DNA from: Xestospongia bergquistia | Lineage: Eukaryota > Porifera > Demospongiae > Haplosclerida > Petrosiidae | Direction of reading: 5' to 3' | Length of the DNA: 64,000 nt | Assembly: GCA_963965975.1 (NCBI GenBank) | Contig: OZ014412.1 | Span: 13,964,849 to 14,028,848, forward strand | Translations under genes and position numbers: made by a program | Shown: positions 12,611 through 24,700 of the stretch, piece after piece | How the letters are laid out: every line of letters starts with the position of its first letter | Position numbering within the stretch: the first letter of the stretch is position 1 | Notes under the pieces: model-generated | Database searches by the model: none | The model's input: only the letters and a program-made list of their open reading frames with translations | What the model was told of the DNA's origin: nothing

Positions 12611-13998
12611 ACTATTACTATTACTGTTACTGTTACTGTTACTGTTACTATTACTATTATTATTACTATTACTATTACTATTACTGTTACTGTTACTGTT
12701 ACTGTTACTGTTACTATTACTATTACTATTACTATTACTAGTACTAGTACTAGTACTAGTACTGTTACTGTTACTGTTACTGTTACTGTTACTGTTACTG
12801 TTACTGTTACTGTTACTGTTACTGTTACTGTTACTGTTACTGTTACTGTTACTGTTACTGTTACTGTTACTGTTACTGTTACTGTTACTGTTACTGTTAC
12901 TGTTACTGTTACTGTTACTGTTACTGTTACTGTTACTGTTACTGTTACTGTTACTGTTACTGTTACTGTTACTGTTACTGTTACTGTTACTGTTACTAGT
13001 ACTAGTACTAGTACTAGTACTAGTACTAGTACTAGTACTGTTACTGTTACTGTTACTGTTACTGTTACTGTTACTGTTACTAGTACTAGTACTAGTACTA
13101 GTACTAGTACTAGTACTAGTACTAGTACTAGTACTGTTACTGTTACTGTTACTGTTACTGTTACTGTTACTGTTACTGTTACTGTTACTGTTACTGTTAC
13201 TGTTACTATTACTATTACTATTACTATTACTAGTACTGTTACTGTTACTGTTACTGTTACTGTTACTGTTACTGTTACTGTTACTGTTACTGTTACTGTT
13301 ACTGTTACTGTTACTGTTACTGTTACTGTTACTGTTACTGTTACTGTTACTGTTACTGTTACTGTTACTGTTACTGTTACTGTTACTAGTACTAGTACTA
13401 GTACTAGTACTAGTACTAGTACTAGTACTAGTACTGTTACTGTTACTGTTACTGTTACTGTTACTGTTACTGTTACTGTTACTAGTACTAGTACTAGTAC
13501 TAGTACTAGTACTAGTACTAGTACTAGTACTAGTACTAGTACTAGTACTGTTACTGTTACTGTTACTGTTACTGTTACTGTTACTGTTACTGTTACTGTT
13601 ACTGTTACTGTTACTGTTACTGTTACTGTTACTGTTACTGTTACTGTTACTGTTACTGTTACTGTTACTGTTACTGTTACTGTTACTGTTACTGTTACTG
13701 TTACTGTTACTGTTACTGTTACTGTTACTGTTACTAGTACTAGTACTAGTACTAGTACTAGTACTAGTACTAGTACTAGTACTAGTACTATTACTATTAC
13801 TATTACTGTTACTGTTACTGTTACTGTTACTGTTACTATTACTATTACTAGTACTAGTACTAGTACTAGTACTAGTACTAGTACTAGTACTATTACTATT
13901 ACTATTACTATTACTATTACTATTACTGTTACTGTTACTGTTACTATTACTGTTACTGTTACTGTTACTATTACTGTTACTGTTACTATTACTATTAC
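12611..13998. repeat. 1.4-kb mosaic hexanucleotide satellite (TTACTG / TTACTA / TAGTAC)
   Basis: An uninterrupted array in which every third base triplet is ACT and the intervening triplet is GTT, ATT or AGT. The variants occur in homogeneous blocks rather than at random. (ACTAGT)n blocks lie near 12737-12765, 12996-13040, 13080-13136, 13386-13436, 13482-13550, 13734-13788 and 13848-13890. GTT-type arrays separate them and ATT types lie mostly towards the edges. The 6-bp period leaves most frames open, giving very long low-complexity peptides of alternating residues on both strands. These are artefacts of the repeat, not genes. Confidence 0.98.
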
Positions 13999-14177
13999 AG
14001 GGATTATGTATAAACACAAGACATGTATCTTTATAGTGAAATATTCTAGCTACAAGGCCTGCATCGTGTTAATCAGATAAAAAAGGAGATAATTAAACAC
14101 AATATAAAAAATAATGCCTCAACATATTTGTACAATATTTAACATTTTGTAATCAAGTTGGTTATATTTTTTCTTAC

Positions 14178-15447
14178 TTGTTGTCGTAAACACATTGGTT
14201 TCCCATCAAGGAACAATGTAGCCTTAGATTTCCCACATAATCCTTTAGCTTGTATGACAATAACAACATGAAGCCACTTCCCTTGTGAGGACTGACACAA
14301 CTGAGGACATCCAAACTCACTTCGAGACTCTTTTCTTTCCTGTACAAAGAAAACAACAATTAACAGCTAACAGCTATAGTAAGTACAATACTGTCACTAA
14401 TGTGTGTTCTACATAAGTAGCACAAAGAGAACACAAACATACATTGTAGCAAATTTACTTATACTAACCTGTCATCTTTATGGATATAGTCTTCAATTAT
14501 TAGATCGCTTCTTTCTTGTGGCATTTGAGTGGTGACATATAAACTGTTTTCAGCAGGTATAAGATAAATCCTTAACAAAGGATAACTAGCTAATGTTTTT
14601 TCTGTTGTTAGAAAATACTGTGATAGTGTAAGTAGATTAATAGGATGGTGTTCACTAGGTTATATGTTACACATTGAAAACCATGTTGAGTAGGTCATTC
14701 CATTATTAGGTGGAAATTGACAGTCACCAGCTACACTAAATCCTGTAGTGGAAACTGATGTTGTGTTTGACTGAGTAGTCTGAGCTACAGTCTCTGTATG
14801 TGCATGAGATAGAGAGAGAGTGTGTGTGAAAATGAGTGTGGGTAAGACAGATTTGAATATCACCAAAATAACCAAAAATTGCAGGTGTCCAATTTCAGAA
14901 CTTAAAACATAGGCAGGGCTAATTAATCCATTGGGATTATAAGTGTTAATACCAATAATAATTTCATACCCTCTATCCACACACATACACTAAAAATATT
15001 AACACATATTACATGTAATCTCTTTACATTAACTGTGGGACAAAACTTGGTAGAAATTGACAACCAAATCCATCTAAGGTCACGTCAAACTCAATAAATG
15101 GAGGACTGGACCATAACGTACTGCCACCATATAGCATCCCATCACCTGGTGTTGTCATGGAAACCAAACTTTGTATACGAGCTAATGTTAGAGGTTGACC
15201 AGACTGAACGCTTTTTAGAATTGGTGATTTGTTTTGATCAGTTTATTCAAGAGTTTCACTCATTTCATCTGTTTCTATAGCAACTGATGTGTCTCCTAGT
15301 CCAACATCCTCAGTTTCAACTTCAACTTCTTTCTGATCTAACTCAAGTTGTTTCTGATCTCTGATATGTCTAGCGATATGATTAAGTCTGTCTTTATCAA
15401 CATCATTAATAGCACAACATAATGGATTACCTAACCGTGGAAAATTC
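14178..15447 (-). pseudogene. WDFY3-like LamG/concanavalin-like segment
   Basis: This is the best conserved block of the WDFY3-like copy. Exon 15447-15034 carries NFPRLGNPLCC, then LVSMTTPGDG, PFIEFD and LDGFGC. Exon about 14760-14670 carries FPPNNGMTYSTWF. Exon 14601-14469 holds LLRIYLIPAE. Exon 14339-14178 ends with GKWLHVVIVIQAKG and ATLFLDGKP, the usual 'HxxxV...LyiDG' strands of a LamG-like sandwich. The final exon ends in a good donor (GTAAGA), so the gene once continued to the left. The next conserved exon is not present before the hexanucleotide array, which may mark the truncation point. Confidence 0.75.
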
Positions 15448-17340
15448 CTAAATATGATAATATGAGTAAGTCAGTAACCTACAATATATAATGTTAGCTG
15501 TTAGTCTTACATGCATAGTTATGTTGAATGTAATATATTACCTGAAGTCAGCAGGAGATAGTGCTTGATATGATAATTTTTCAAAGGTTCTCTCTAGTGC
15601 TTGATGAAGTGGGTGTGACTCATCAGATAGGGCACATCTACAACGTAATAATACTCTGCCTGGTAACCCAACCTACATATGATAAATGAAAAGAGTAAAT
15701 CTTATAAATTTGTAAAAAATGTCACAAATAAATATATATTATTCATAGCTATCATGAATGAATATTATTATTGGTTGGCTAGGCAACCACTTATCAAGTT
15801 CAACAGACATATATTTCAAAGCTACAGGAGTATGAACATGATCTTGTCAAGCCTATGTACATGTTATATATGTACATCTGTTACCTAACACATTGCCTGT
15901 TGATGTCTTTCTGGACCAGCATTGTTGTATCTTGCATAGCTACAGTCAATACTGTGAACACTAATTGAACCAGATGAAGAATGTCAGCCTTAGCAACTAC
16001 AATAGAAAAACAACATAATACCAGTACTATAACAGTGTACTCTACAATAAAGTAACACAAAAATAAAATGTACATTAGTCAATAGGATTGATGTAAGACA
16101 TTTCTTTGTACTTGTTCAACAGAATCACTACATGTACATATGTATAGTGTCACAATTCTACTCCATCAAATGGACAGGTTACTTTCAGTATGAACAAACC
16201 AACGGTATTGAATAAATCAATATCTATCAATTAGTTTATCAATCAATGTATTAATCAATCAATCAAGACCATAATTACCTTCTAGTAGTATTAATTGTGT
16301 CATTAGTCTTAGATCCATATGACGATATCAATGTATCTGGATCACTTCCATAACACAAATACTACCACTAGCTTCACAAAATGCACGACTATTAATGTCA
16401 TTATCTGAATAAAGATGATTATGATGTAGATAATAATTAGAGGGGGAACACCCCCATCATATAAATTATTTAATAATACAGTAAAGGACACAACACAAAT
16501 TTTAAAGAAAATGTAAACATAGCAGTTATGGTCAATTGGTCATACATTCAATAGTTGCTCGTAGACATTCCATGATAAGGTAGACACACTCCTCTGTTTA
16601 ACTATCTGGTGTAGCAAGAGGTAGAGAAGGAGAATTGAGTGGATCAAGTTCACTGGAAGCCAATCTACCTGAAACAAGATAAAGAAAAGACTGAATTCTA
16701 ATATTCAACTGTTCTTAGCTATATATTCTTAGTAATATAAGAGAAACAAGGAGTTCACATGAACTACATTACTTTCATCAATGACTGACAATCTTGTAAA
16801 TTTTAGTGACAGATTGTAGCAAAATTCAACAAAGTCTTTGATACTATCTAAAATCTCTGGTCTTGTTGTATAGTTAGACTCAAACTGTATGCACTTCAAT
16901 GATATTGAAGTTAAAACTGTCTTATGTTGACTGTCTATTGTAACACAGTGACAAATAAACATTAAATGCTTATCAACAATACCTAAAAATTGAAATTTCA
17001 TACAAACAATAGTAAGAAAAACAACAAATTTATGATTTCTGATCTATTTCTCAATTTCAATAAACATATATTTTGTAATTATTTATAATAAAATGTACAT
17101 CTATCAGTCACACATACCTGTATTTGATATAGTATCCTCTTCATTGACCAGTTTATTCTTAATTTCTTCTGTGAACATTTTGAGTGCATTGTTTAACAAT
17201 GTAAGTATACCAGCCTCTCTATAAACGTCTTTAAATGATGCTTTATGACTGATAAATTTGACAATATAGTTCACAGCTAGACATTGAGTACTTGGTTACC
17301 TACAGTAATGTAGAATAGTAAGGAGCTACATACAATGGAT

Positions 17341-17690
17341 AACATACACTATATGTGTGTGTGTGTGTATAGTACATGTATTTGTAGTAGACATATATAA
17401 CTTTTACGTGCACTATATGTGTGTCTGTGTGTGTGTGTGTACAGTACATGTATTTGTAGTAGACATATATAACTTTTACGTGCACTATATGTGTGTCTGT
17501 GTGTGTGTGTGTACAGTACATGTATTTGTAGTAGACATATATAACTTTTACGTGCACTATATGTGTGTCTGTGTGTGTGTGTGTACAGTACATGTATTTG
17601 TAGTAGACATATATAACTTAAAACACATGCACTATGTGTGTGTGTGTGTGTTTGTGTACAGTACATGTATTGGTAATGAACACATAGTAA
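17341..17690. repeat. 72-bp minisatellite with GT-rich core
   Basis: About four and a half copies of a 72-bp unit: a (TG)n tract, then 'acagtacatgtatttgtag', 'tagacatatataacttt' and 'acgtgcactata'. Unit starts recur at 17411, 17483 and 17555. Since 72 is a multiple of three, it holds open frames on both strands (about 17300-17708); none is a gene. It sits where several WDFY3-type exons would be expected. Confidence 0.95.
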
Positions 17691-17759
17691 CATTTCCATG
17701 AATGACATCTGTAGGCAATTACAATAGCACAGTAATAATATTACTGACTTATCCAGCAG

Positions 17760-17804
17760 AGTCTTATTACTGACTTCTCCAGCAGAGAAGTCAGTAATAA
17801 GACT
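17760..17804. repeat. 20-bp perfect hairpin inside a WDFY3-like exon
   Basis: AGTCTTATTACTGACTTCTC, loop CAGCA, then the exact reverse complement. A partial direct copy (TTACTGACTTATCCAGCAGAG) begins at about 17741. The arms lie inside the exon starting at 17825 and stay in frame with it, but add about a dozen codons absent from the family and include a TAA. Confidence 0.9.
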
Positions 17805-18624
17805 TTGTTAGTACTCAGAGGAGTCCTAAAATACATTAGAAGTACATTCATCTATTGTACAAAGGATATGACTCCATATATGAAAACAAAGTTAATGTTC
17901 TTAGTTTACATAAAAAGGTCCAGGTTAATTGAATAAGATAATAGTGTGAAACTATGGAAAATGAACACAACATGAATGTCATCATCACAAACATATGTCT
18001 CTAATGTTGACCTTGATATCATTTAAAAATAACTATATATGTTCTTGTGTTTGTTAAGGAGGGGTACCTTTAGACAACAGGTGAGAGCAACTAATATCTC
18101 TGTAATATCAAGTGGAGAATGCTTCTTAGCAAAGCTATTAATGTTATGAATACAGAATCCAATACAACCTTTTTTGTGACTAAAAGTAATGACATAATCT
18201 AATATAAAAAAGAAATATGGTATAAAATCAATAGAGTTATGTAATTGTTATAATATAGTTGTGGTATATATTTTGAATTATTATTTAAAATAATTATTAC
18301 TTCATTCAACAAAGATGACTCAACTACAACATAACAAGAGAGGGGGCTATTAACTTATCTGTTAAGTTGTGTTTACAGACAGTCGTCAGAGCTTCAGCTG
18401 ATGCTTTCCTGCATATTTTGTTATGTGATGAACAAGGAAAAGATAGAGCAGCAAATAACAGAGTTAAGTCTTCAAATTTTAACAAGTCTTGAACAGCTTG
18501 ATTGTGACGCAATAACCTGATATAATATGATAAGGAAGAATTGATAGTAGTAGGTATATATCTATGACTTTATAACTAGCACAAGCTACAAACTTTCCCA
18601 TCCTATTTCTACAGCTATATAGTC

Positions 18625-18625
<1 letters not shown>

Positions 18626-18658
<33 letters not shown>
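18626..18658. repeat. (TA)n microsatellite
   Basis: Uninterrupted TA dinucleotides directly next to the donor site of the WDFY3-like exon at 18778-18661. Confidence 0.95.
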
Positions 18659-18659
<1 letters not shown>

Positions 18660-19194
18660 CCTGTTGACAACTCTAATAAATAGTTTCTCTGTAAGTTAGA
18701 TCTCTGCTGTGATAAAGTGTTTTTGTTACCAGTACCACTATCACTAGCAACAGGACTATCATCATATAATGGACTAGCCTAGACAACAGTGAAGATATTT
18801 GTAATCACATGATCATATTAAACAAGATTACAGTTTTAAAATAATCTAAGGTTGTTTTTGTGATGTCGAAGTACGTGACTACATTTGCTATTATTAAAAA
18901 TGAAGCTGTAACAATGCTAGGAGTGTTCTTGAAATGATAAAGTTTTGTTAGCACCCAACTTGAAAACAGATTGAATTAACTTATTAGTTGTATTGTGTAT
19001 TGACTTGTAAATACTCAAAGCACATGGATTCTTCACCATTGACAATCAAATACAATAAAATGAAGTCTTATAGTCTTATTATATCTGTCTAGCATGGTAC
19101 TATTAATGAAGAAACTTTCATGACATGGAAGTTTAAAAAAATGTTCTGTTTAGAGAAAAAGTAGCTTTCTATATTGTGTTTATCTTTCAACTAT

Positions 19195-19376
19195 AGTTAG
19201 CATGACTGACTGGAAAGAAAAAGCCCTAGGTACAGAATGGGGCCAAGTTGTACTACTTTGCGTACAGGGAATGTTGATATAACACTAATAGCTAGCATGA
19301 CTGACTGAAAAGAACAAGCCCTAAGTACAGAATGGGGCCAAGTTGTACTACTTTGAGTACAGGGAAGTACTAAAGC
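19195..19376. repeat. two-copy tandem duplication, about 95 bp
   Basis: Two copies of a unit containing 'agcatgactgactg', 'aagcccta.gtacagaat' and 'ggggccaagttgtactactt'. They differ by a few substitutions plus extra bases at the junction. They lie in an intron of the WDFY3-like copy. Confidence 0.85.
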
Positions 19377-21051
19377 AAACACATGATGAAAAGCTTGAAA
19401 AGTAACACAAAAATTTGCATCAAAGAAATAGTTTTCCCAGACTAACTTATTCAGAACATGGGGTCAGCTTACCATCTCTCTCCTGTTAGTTCCTTTAGTT
19501 TATGTTCAACAAAGTACAAGAAAAACACAGCCAGAAATGGTAGGTGTGGTCACCATAGATGCATACACCTGCAATATAGACAACTTTCAACTTCTTAGTA
19601 AAGGTTTCCACATAAGCAGCTGATGGTTTAGTATACTCCCAAATCCACTTAGCTAGTTAGTGAGGTATAAGTATAAGTTAATAACTCACAGGAGGTGGTA
19701 AGTCAAGAATAATGTGGAGACAACAAACTAGTATAGAACTGAGATTAGAACTCATCATCACATTTACTAGAGTATCAGGACCTCTGGCTAATATAGCAAT
19801 AGCTAGATAGAAAAAAGAAATCAGTAAGTAAAAAGAATTAAGTGCTTGTCACAATTTGATTGTGTGCTATGCTGATGAGCAATAAGTCATTTATCTAATA
19901 ATAACTGGAATATATTTATATTAATTATATAAGCATGCACTCATGTACATTTTGTACAGAATTGTATATATCATCTGATTATCCATGTGTGTTCAGCAGC
20001 CTTACCAAACTATTCCTAATTAGGACTAACACTCAATGTTTATTAATTAAAGACAATGGTGACACCCATTGCCATCATAACACAAAGGAGTAACTTGTGA
20101 TAGTGCTAAACTGACATTATATAAAAGATGCAATACTTTTTTGCTGAAATAATTAGAACACATTGAAAGTGAACTCAATTTAAATTTCATTACAAAACCA
20201 GATGTTCATGCATTCTTTGGATTATCTCAAAGCAATGGCCCACACAAGGCTATTATACAGTATAGTGTATTCAGAGGAATCAATCTTCAAAAAACAAGTC
20301 TCATAAGCAACTGCTTTGATATTTCTTTTTTGAGAGTACTGAAGTACTACTAGTCTACTCGCTTGATATATTGAAATCCAAAGTTAGTTTAACATGAAAA
20401 TAATTTTGATGATTATTTATATAGCACATTCTTGATGTGTTATCATTACACACAGCTAGTACAGTAAACAATAATATCTACTTTGCTGTCTTAAATAAAG
20501 GAGAGTCATTGAGATATATATTATGACAAATTAAGGTTAACACGGTTTATGAATTTATGGTCGATAAATCATTTGTGACAAATAGACTAGGTACAGTAAT
20601 TAGCCTTAATATGACACTTCATACATAAAACTCTCCTCTAATGTTGATGTTAATAGTAAACAATACTGACTTTTTAATAAGCTGGTACCAGCACTTGGAT
20701 TTTCACCATCTGTCTCAAATATTCAAGCACTGCTGCTGGACTAGATTGAACGAGTTGAATTACATGACGTATGAATATGAAGGCAACACTCTCTGCAAAA
20801 TCAAACACTTCTCCAAATTTTTCCACTAACTTGCTTTCTTCTATTTTAATACAGAATTTGTTAAAGAGAGGAACCAGTTGAAACAATTTAGCTTCTTTAT
20901 CTGTGGTCTCCTAACATTGAAGATATTCACGATATTTTCTGCGTAGAGTTTGAAGACCTAGGTCTTGTTCAGAAGGACGAGAATCATGAATAATTTGAGG
21001 AGCAGCACGACTGCCCCGTCGTAGATTAGATGAAAAATCCATCACCGACAT

Positions 21052-21534
21052 TTTTATACTAAAGTGAAGTTGAAAAATATAGTAGCCATTGCTGTTAGAA
21101 ACAGAATGAAAAGTTGTGAGTCTTAGCTACTCGAACGCAAACAAACGTTAGGGAGATTAGAAACTCACCTAGGAGACAACAGTAAGGCCTTTTCAAACAA
21201 ACACTCTTTGTGTGGACCACCTCCTTTTGATAGACATTTATAGCACACGTGCAGGAGCTAGTGATCACGTCATGTCTATGACTAGTATCAATAAATAATA
21301 AGTATTATGAGATAATACGTATTTGAGTAGAACAAATAAAATGATAAGAAAAAGCAGAGTGTATGGTAGTTTTCGTTTATAATATTGTACATTTCTCTGG
21401 CCAGAAGAAATGAAACTAAATGTTATTATTATGTATGGAGAATGCAGATTATAATTGATGTAGGCTAGGCCATCTTCATCTTTATCTACATACTTAATGG
21501 GCCTTTTATTGCATCAAGAACAACATCCTAAATT
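21052..21534. promoter_or_regulatory. spacer between the two minus-strand genes
   Basis: This 480-bp gap separates the 3' end of the ankyrin-ROC-Death gene from the WDFY3-like start and would hold that start's promoter. A CACGTG E-box lies near 21246 and a CACGTCA CRE/ATF-like motif near 21264. No TATA box stands out. Regulatory meaning is inference from motifs alone. Confidence 0.35.
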
Positions 21535-21743
21535 CTACGTTGATGAAAATGTTTCCATCCATCTTCGTAACACTGTAATACGTTTTTCTGTATCATCATC
21601 TTGACTTTGATTCAAGCCACCTAGGACATGATCTTCTACTTCTAAAGCAATGCCTATCTTGTCCCACTTATACTCAGTATCTGTTAAAAGATTCACTAGA
21701 TATACAAGCTTTGGTTTCTTCTTTAGGATGCAAGTGAGATCAA
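21535..21743 (-). CDS. exon 12: Death domain 3 and stop
   Basis: Begins after the acceptor ATACAG and joins in phase to exon 11. The peptide carries KPKLVYLVNLLTD, YKWDKIGIALEVED and ITVLRRWMETFSST, a compact Death-type domain, and ends with TAG at 21537-21535. Three Death modules in one ROCO-type chain are unusual among well-studied animal proteins. Confidence 0.75.
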
Positions 21744-24700
21744 CTGTATTAAAAATACAAGATTTAAAAATTATTTTACTTGGATATGTTAGCAAATTAC
21801 AATACTAAAAAATTTGTTGTTTAAATAAAGTAAATGTATTATTGATATTCTGACACATGCAGAGAAACAAGAGTTTGTTATTTGCTGGAATTGATCGTTA
21901 GTAGATTTCAAATGAAGGTTGCACCTACAACCACGAATTATACCAGAAACCCTTTTCAATTGCATTATTAAAAAATCAATTATTTTTGGTACAAAATTAT
22001 TTGGAAATTATTTATGGGAAGGGAATGGTAAATAGGCAATATAAAAAGATTGAAAAGCAATGCTAATAGTGTTTGTTCATTGAATCATTCATTAGATTAA
22101 ATCTTAAAATAGCTATATAAGAAATACTCACACTAAAATCAAAAAAGAAAAATAAATGTTAACACACCAAAAAAAAACAGTTTTAGCAAGGAATGTCTAA
22201 TAATGATTAATAATTTTACTGTTGCTAAGAAAAGTAGAGTCATCTATTGTCTAGAGGAAAGACAGAAACATCTTATAATAATACATGTTTATAGATGGAA
22301 TATGTGTAAGATAGTATCTTATATTTCATAACTATTTTATGGTGGGTGATTGGAATGTCATTCATTGTATGTTTGGATTTTATTGCATATGTGTAATTAT
22401 TAATAACATTAATTTTAATAGTATATCAATTGAAAACAATATCTAATGTCTTTATTGAAAGAGCAGCAAAAGAATTAAATAAACTTGTAATTATGACTGA
22501 GCCATATCTAAACAAATAGCTGAAATGCCATGACAAAAGCTAAGCAATAAAGACAGTTATTGATGTACGAATGTACAATGTAGTTCATGTCATATAAAGC
22601 TCATGTCCTTTATACAACATAGACGTATTACATGTAAATAGTTATCAGTTTGAGTACACATAAGAATATCATTGAAGAGTGTATTTTATCCTTAATATAA
22701 ACCAATATAATTATTTACCTCATGTTATAACATTTCCTTAATATGTAGGAGGTGTGGCCTCTTCACCTACGATGAAGACAGATATAAGATTACTACAATA
22801 CTTACAGATATTGAATGCATAGCAATTATCTTCACAAAGCTTATATATAAACACTTTTAATATAAATGTTAGAAAAGACCAAGTTGCAACAGTGACTGAT
22901 TTGAATTCTTATTTTGCTTAATACTGTTAACTGAATTGCTTACTTATTTTAAGTTTTTGACGAATTTCATCAGAAAGAGCTTTCTTCTGAAGAGGTCCCT
23001 CAATAACATCCAGAATATTGTCCCATGTAGTAGGAGTTGGTTCATTATCCAACCAGCTTTGTAACATTTTTGACATCTTAACTTGATTTGAAAATACAGA
23101 AGTGGACAAACTGTCAATGGTATCTGCATCAACTCCTAGCAGATCACCAATCTCTTGCCATTTGCCATTGATTGGAAAAAGTAACCTCAGTAATACATGT
23201 TTTTCAGGTTTTATAACTGTAGAGTAAATAAATACTATAAAAATGATTGGAATATTAAATTAAAATGTATAATACTATTATCAAGAAAGTTGTTACTATT
23301 CTACAAACTAAGGAGACATCAGATTGAGTGGCTTGTTTCAAGACTATTTAATTAAGTCAATGAATGTTATTAATATTTTATTCAGTATTATTTTGTAAAA
23401 TGTAGACACTAGAGTCTTTTATCTTCCATTCTAATGCTTATTAATCAAATGTTATTTATAATATGCAATATGACTAAACAGTGGTATTAAGTAAAGTGTA
23501 GTTGACATCACTGCTACATCATCTCCTCTCCAAACACATTTAAAGAACATTCCTTTATTATATCTATGATGTTGGGAAAGATTGTGGTACTGATGGTATG
23601 AGAAAGAGAAACCTTTGGTACCAGCTCTTCTTGAATATAACATCATACAACCCCGAGCATCATACATCTCATTCTGTTTCATTGCAATTATATCAATAAT
23701 GTTACCTTTTTTGATAGGAACTTCGTCATCTTGTTCAGCAGCATAAGAAAACATGACTTCAGCTTTTAAATGGTCATGAAGTTTATCACTTGAATCAAGT
23801 GATGATGAAATAGGAATAGGATTTTCTGAATCTAAAAAATCAACAGGAAATTAATGAAAGATATTCTATTTTAACATTGTTATTATTATTGTTCCCTACT
23901 AGCATTTAAAATACTTGATAATAGTGATATCTATCAAGTGCATGGTAATATTTTAACTAAAAACAACAAACATACTAAAGCCAACTGATACATGAGCCAT
24001 AATCTAGCATTCAATACCTGAATAATTGTCAGCAATACTATGTAACTTCATGTCTCTAATTGCCTTAATCAAAGCTTCTTTAGTAGCTCTGCCCTCACTT
24101 AACCACTTGGTGATCATTTTTCTTCGACCTGGTTCTATCTGATAAAGTGTGTCTTCTTTTATTCTCTTCAAAGTAGAATCTTGAAAACCTAGGTATATAC
24201 CTAGTGTGTACCAGTCAGGTATATTATCAACAGCCTGTAAGACAGCATAGAGATGTGTCTCATCTATAAAAATAAATCATAAAAGTATAATCTTAGTCCA
24301 TTACATACGTAAAGGTCCATCTGGTATATTGGTACTCAAAGGAACTGTGGCAGGTAATGGGATACAATCTACACAAATATAGATATATTGACTGTTACTT
24401 AACTCTGTTTTTCGAAACTTACCAATGAACCAACATTTTTGTCTTTCATTGGTTAATTGTAATGTTGGTAATGTCTTCTCAATACTACATCTAATGGATG
24501 GAGGATCATCTTCATGTGATATTAAGACAGGATGTGGTTTGTATCCTTTTTTCTGATGTTCTCGTTGGCAGAACACTGCTACTTCAGCTTTTAAGGCAAC
24601 TTTATCATAAGCCAGTATATCAGCACACGTTAATATGGCTTCACAGATGACTTGACGAAGTTGAAAGCAATTTTTGACAAGTCCAGTATAATACACCTCA

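Larger units (their letters stand above)
14178..21051 (-). pseudogene. WDFY3/ALFY-like gene, N-terminal half, disrupted
   Basis: A chain of minus-strand exons matches, in order, the N-terminal half of WDFY3 (ALFY), the very large BEACH-WD40-FYVE protein linking ubiquitinated aggregates to autophagy in animals. Identifiable exons: 21051-20674 (start; LGLQTLRRKY, LVPLFNKF), 19802-19690, 18778-18661, 18516-18355 (DLTLLFAAL), 18179-18068 (HKKGCIGFC), 17825 to about 17745, about 17290-17119 (FKDVYREAGIL), about 16670-16545, 16404-16279, 15996-15885, 15672-15542, 15447-15034, about 14760-14670, 14601-14469 and 14339-14178. Stops lie in the homologous frame at 20911-20913 (TAG), 17808-17810 (TAA), 16598-16600 (TAA), 16328-16330 (TGA) and 15243-15245 (TAA). 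The phase does not match between the third and fourth exons, and stretches expected between 17.7 and 17.3 kb are absent. No BEACH, WD40 or FYVE exon follows to the left. I infer a truncated, inactivated copy; assembly errors or a diverged live paralogue cannot be excluded. Confidence 0.75.

Noticed and set aside
12476-14080. Very long frames (470-534 codons) on both strands with alternating Thr/Val, Leu, Asn/Ser
   Set aside because: They are read-through of the 6-bp repeat; a hexamer array lacking stop triplets keeps most frames open. The composition is not that of a real protein.
17341-17690. CRISPR-like array
   Set aside because: Units are contiguous tandem copies without unique spacers, and the genome is eukaryotic.
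17300-17708. Overlapping open frames rich in CTHTH and CVCVC on both strands
   Set aside because: Produced by the 72-bp minisatellite, whose length is a multiple of three.
14178-21051. Stop-codon reassignment to explain in-frame TAG/TAA/TGA
   Set aside because: All three stop triplets occur as interruptions, while the neighbouring ankyrin-ROC gene and the CACTA-type transposase use none internally. Decay is simpler.
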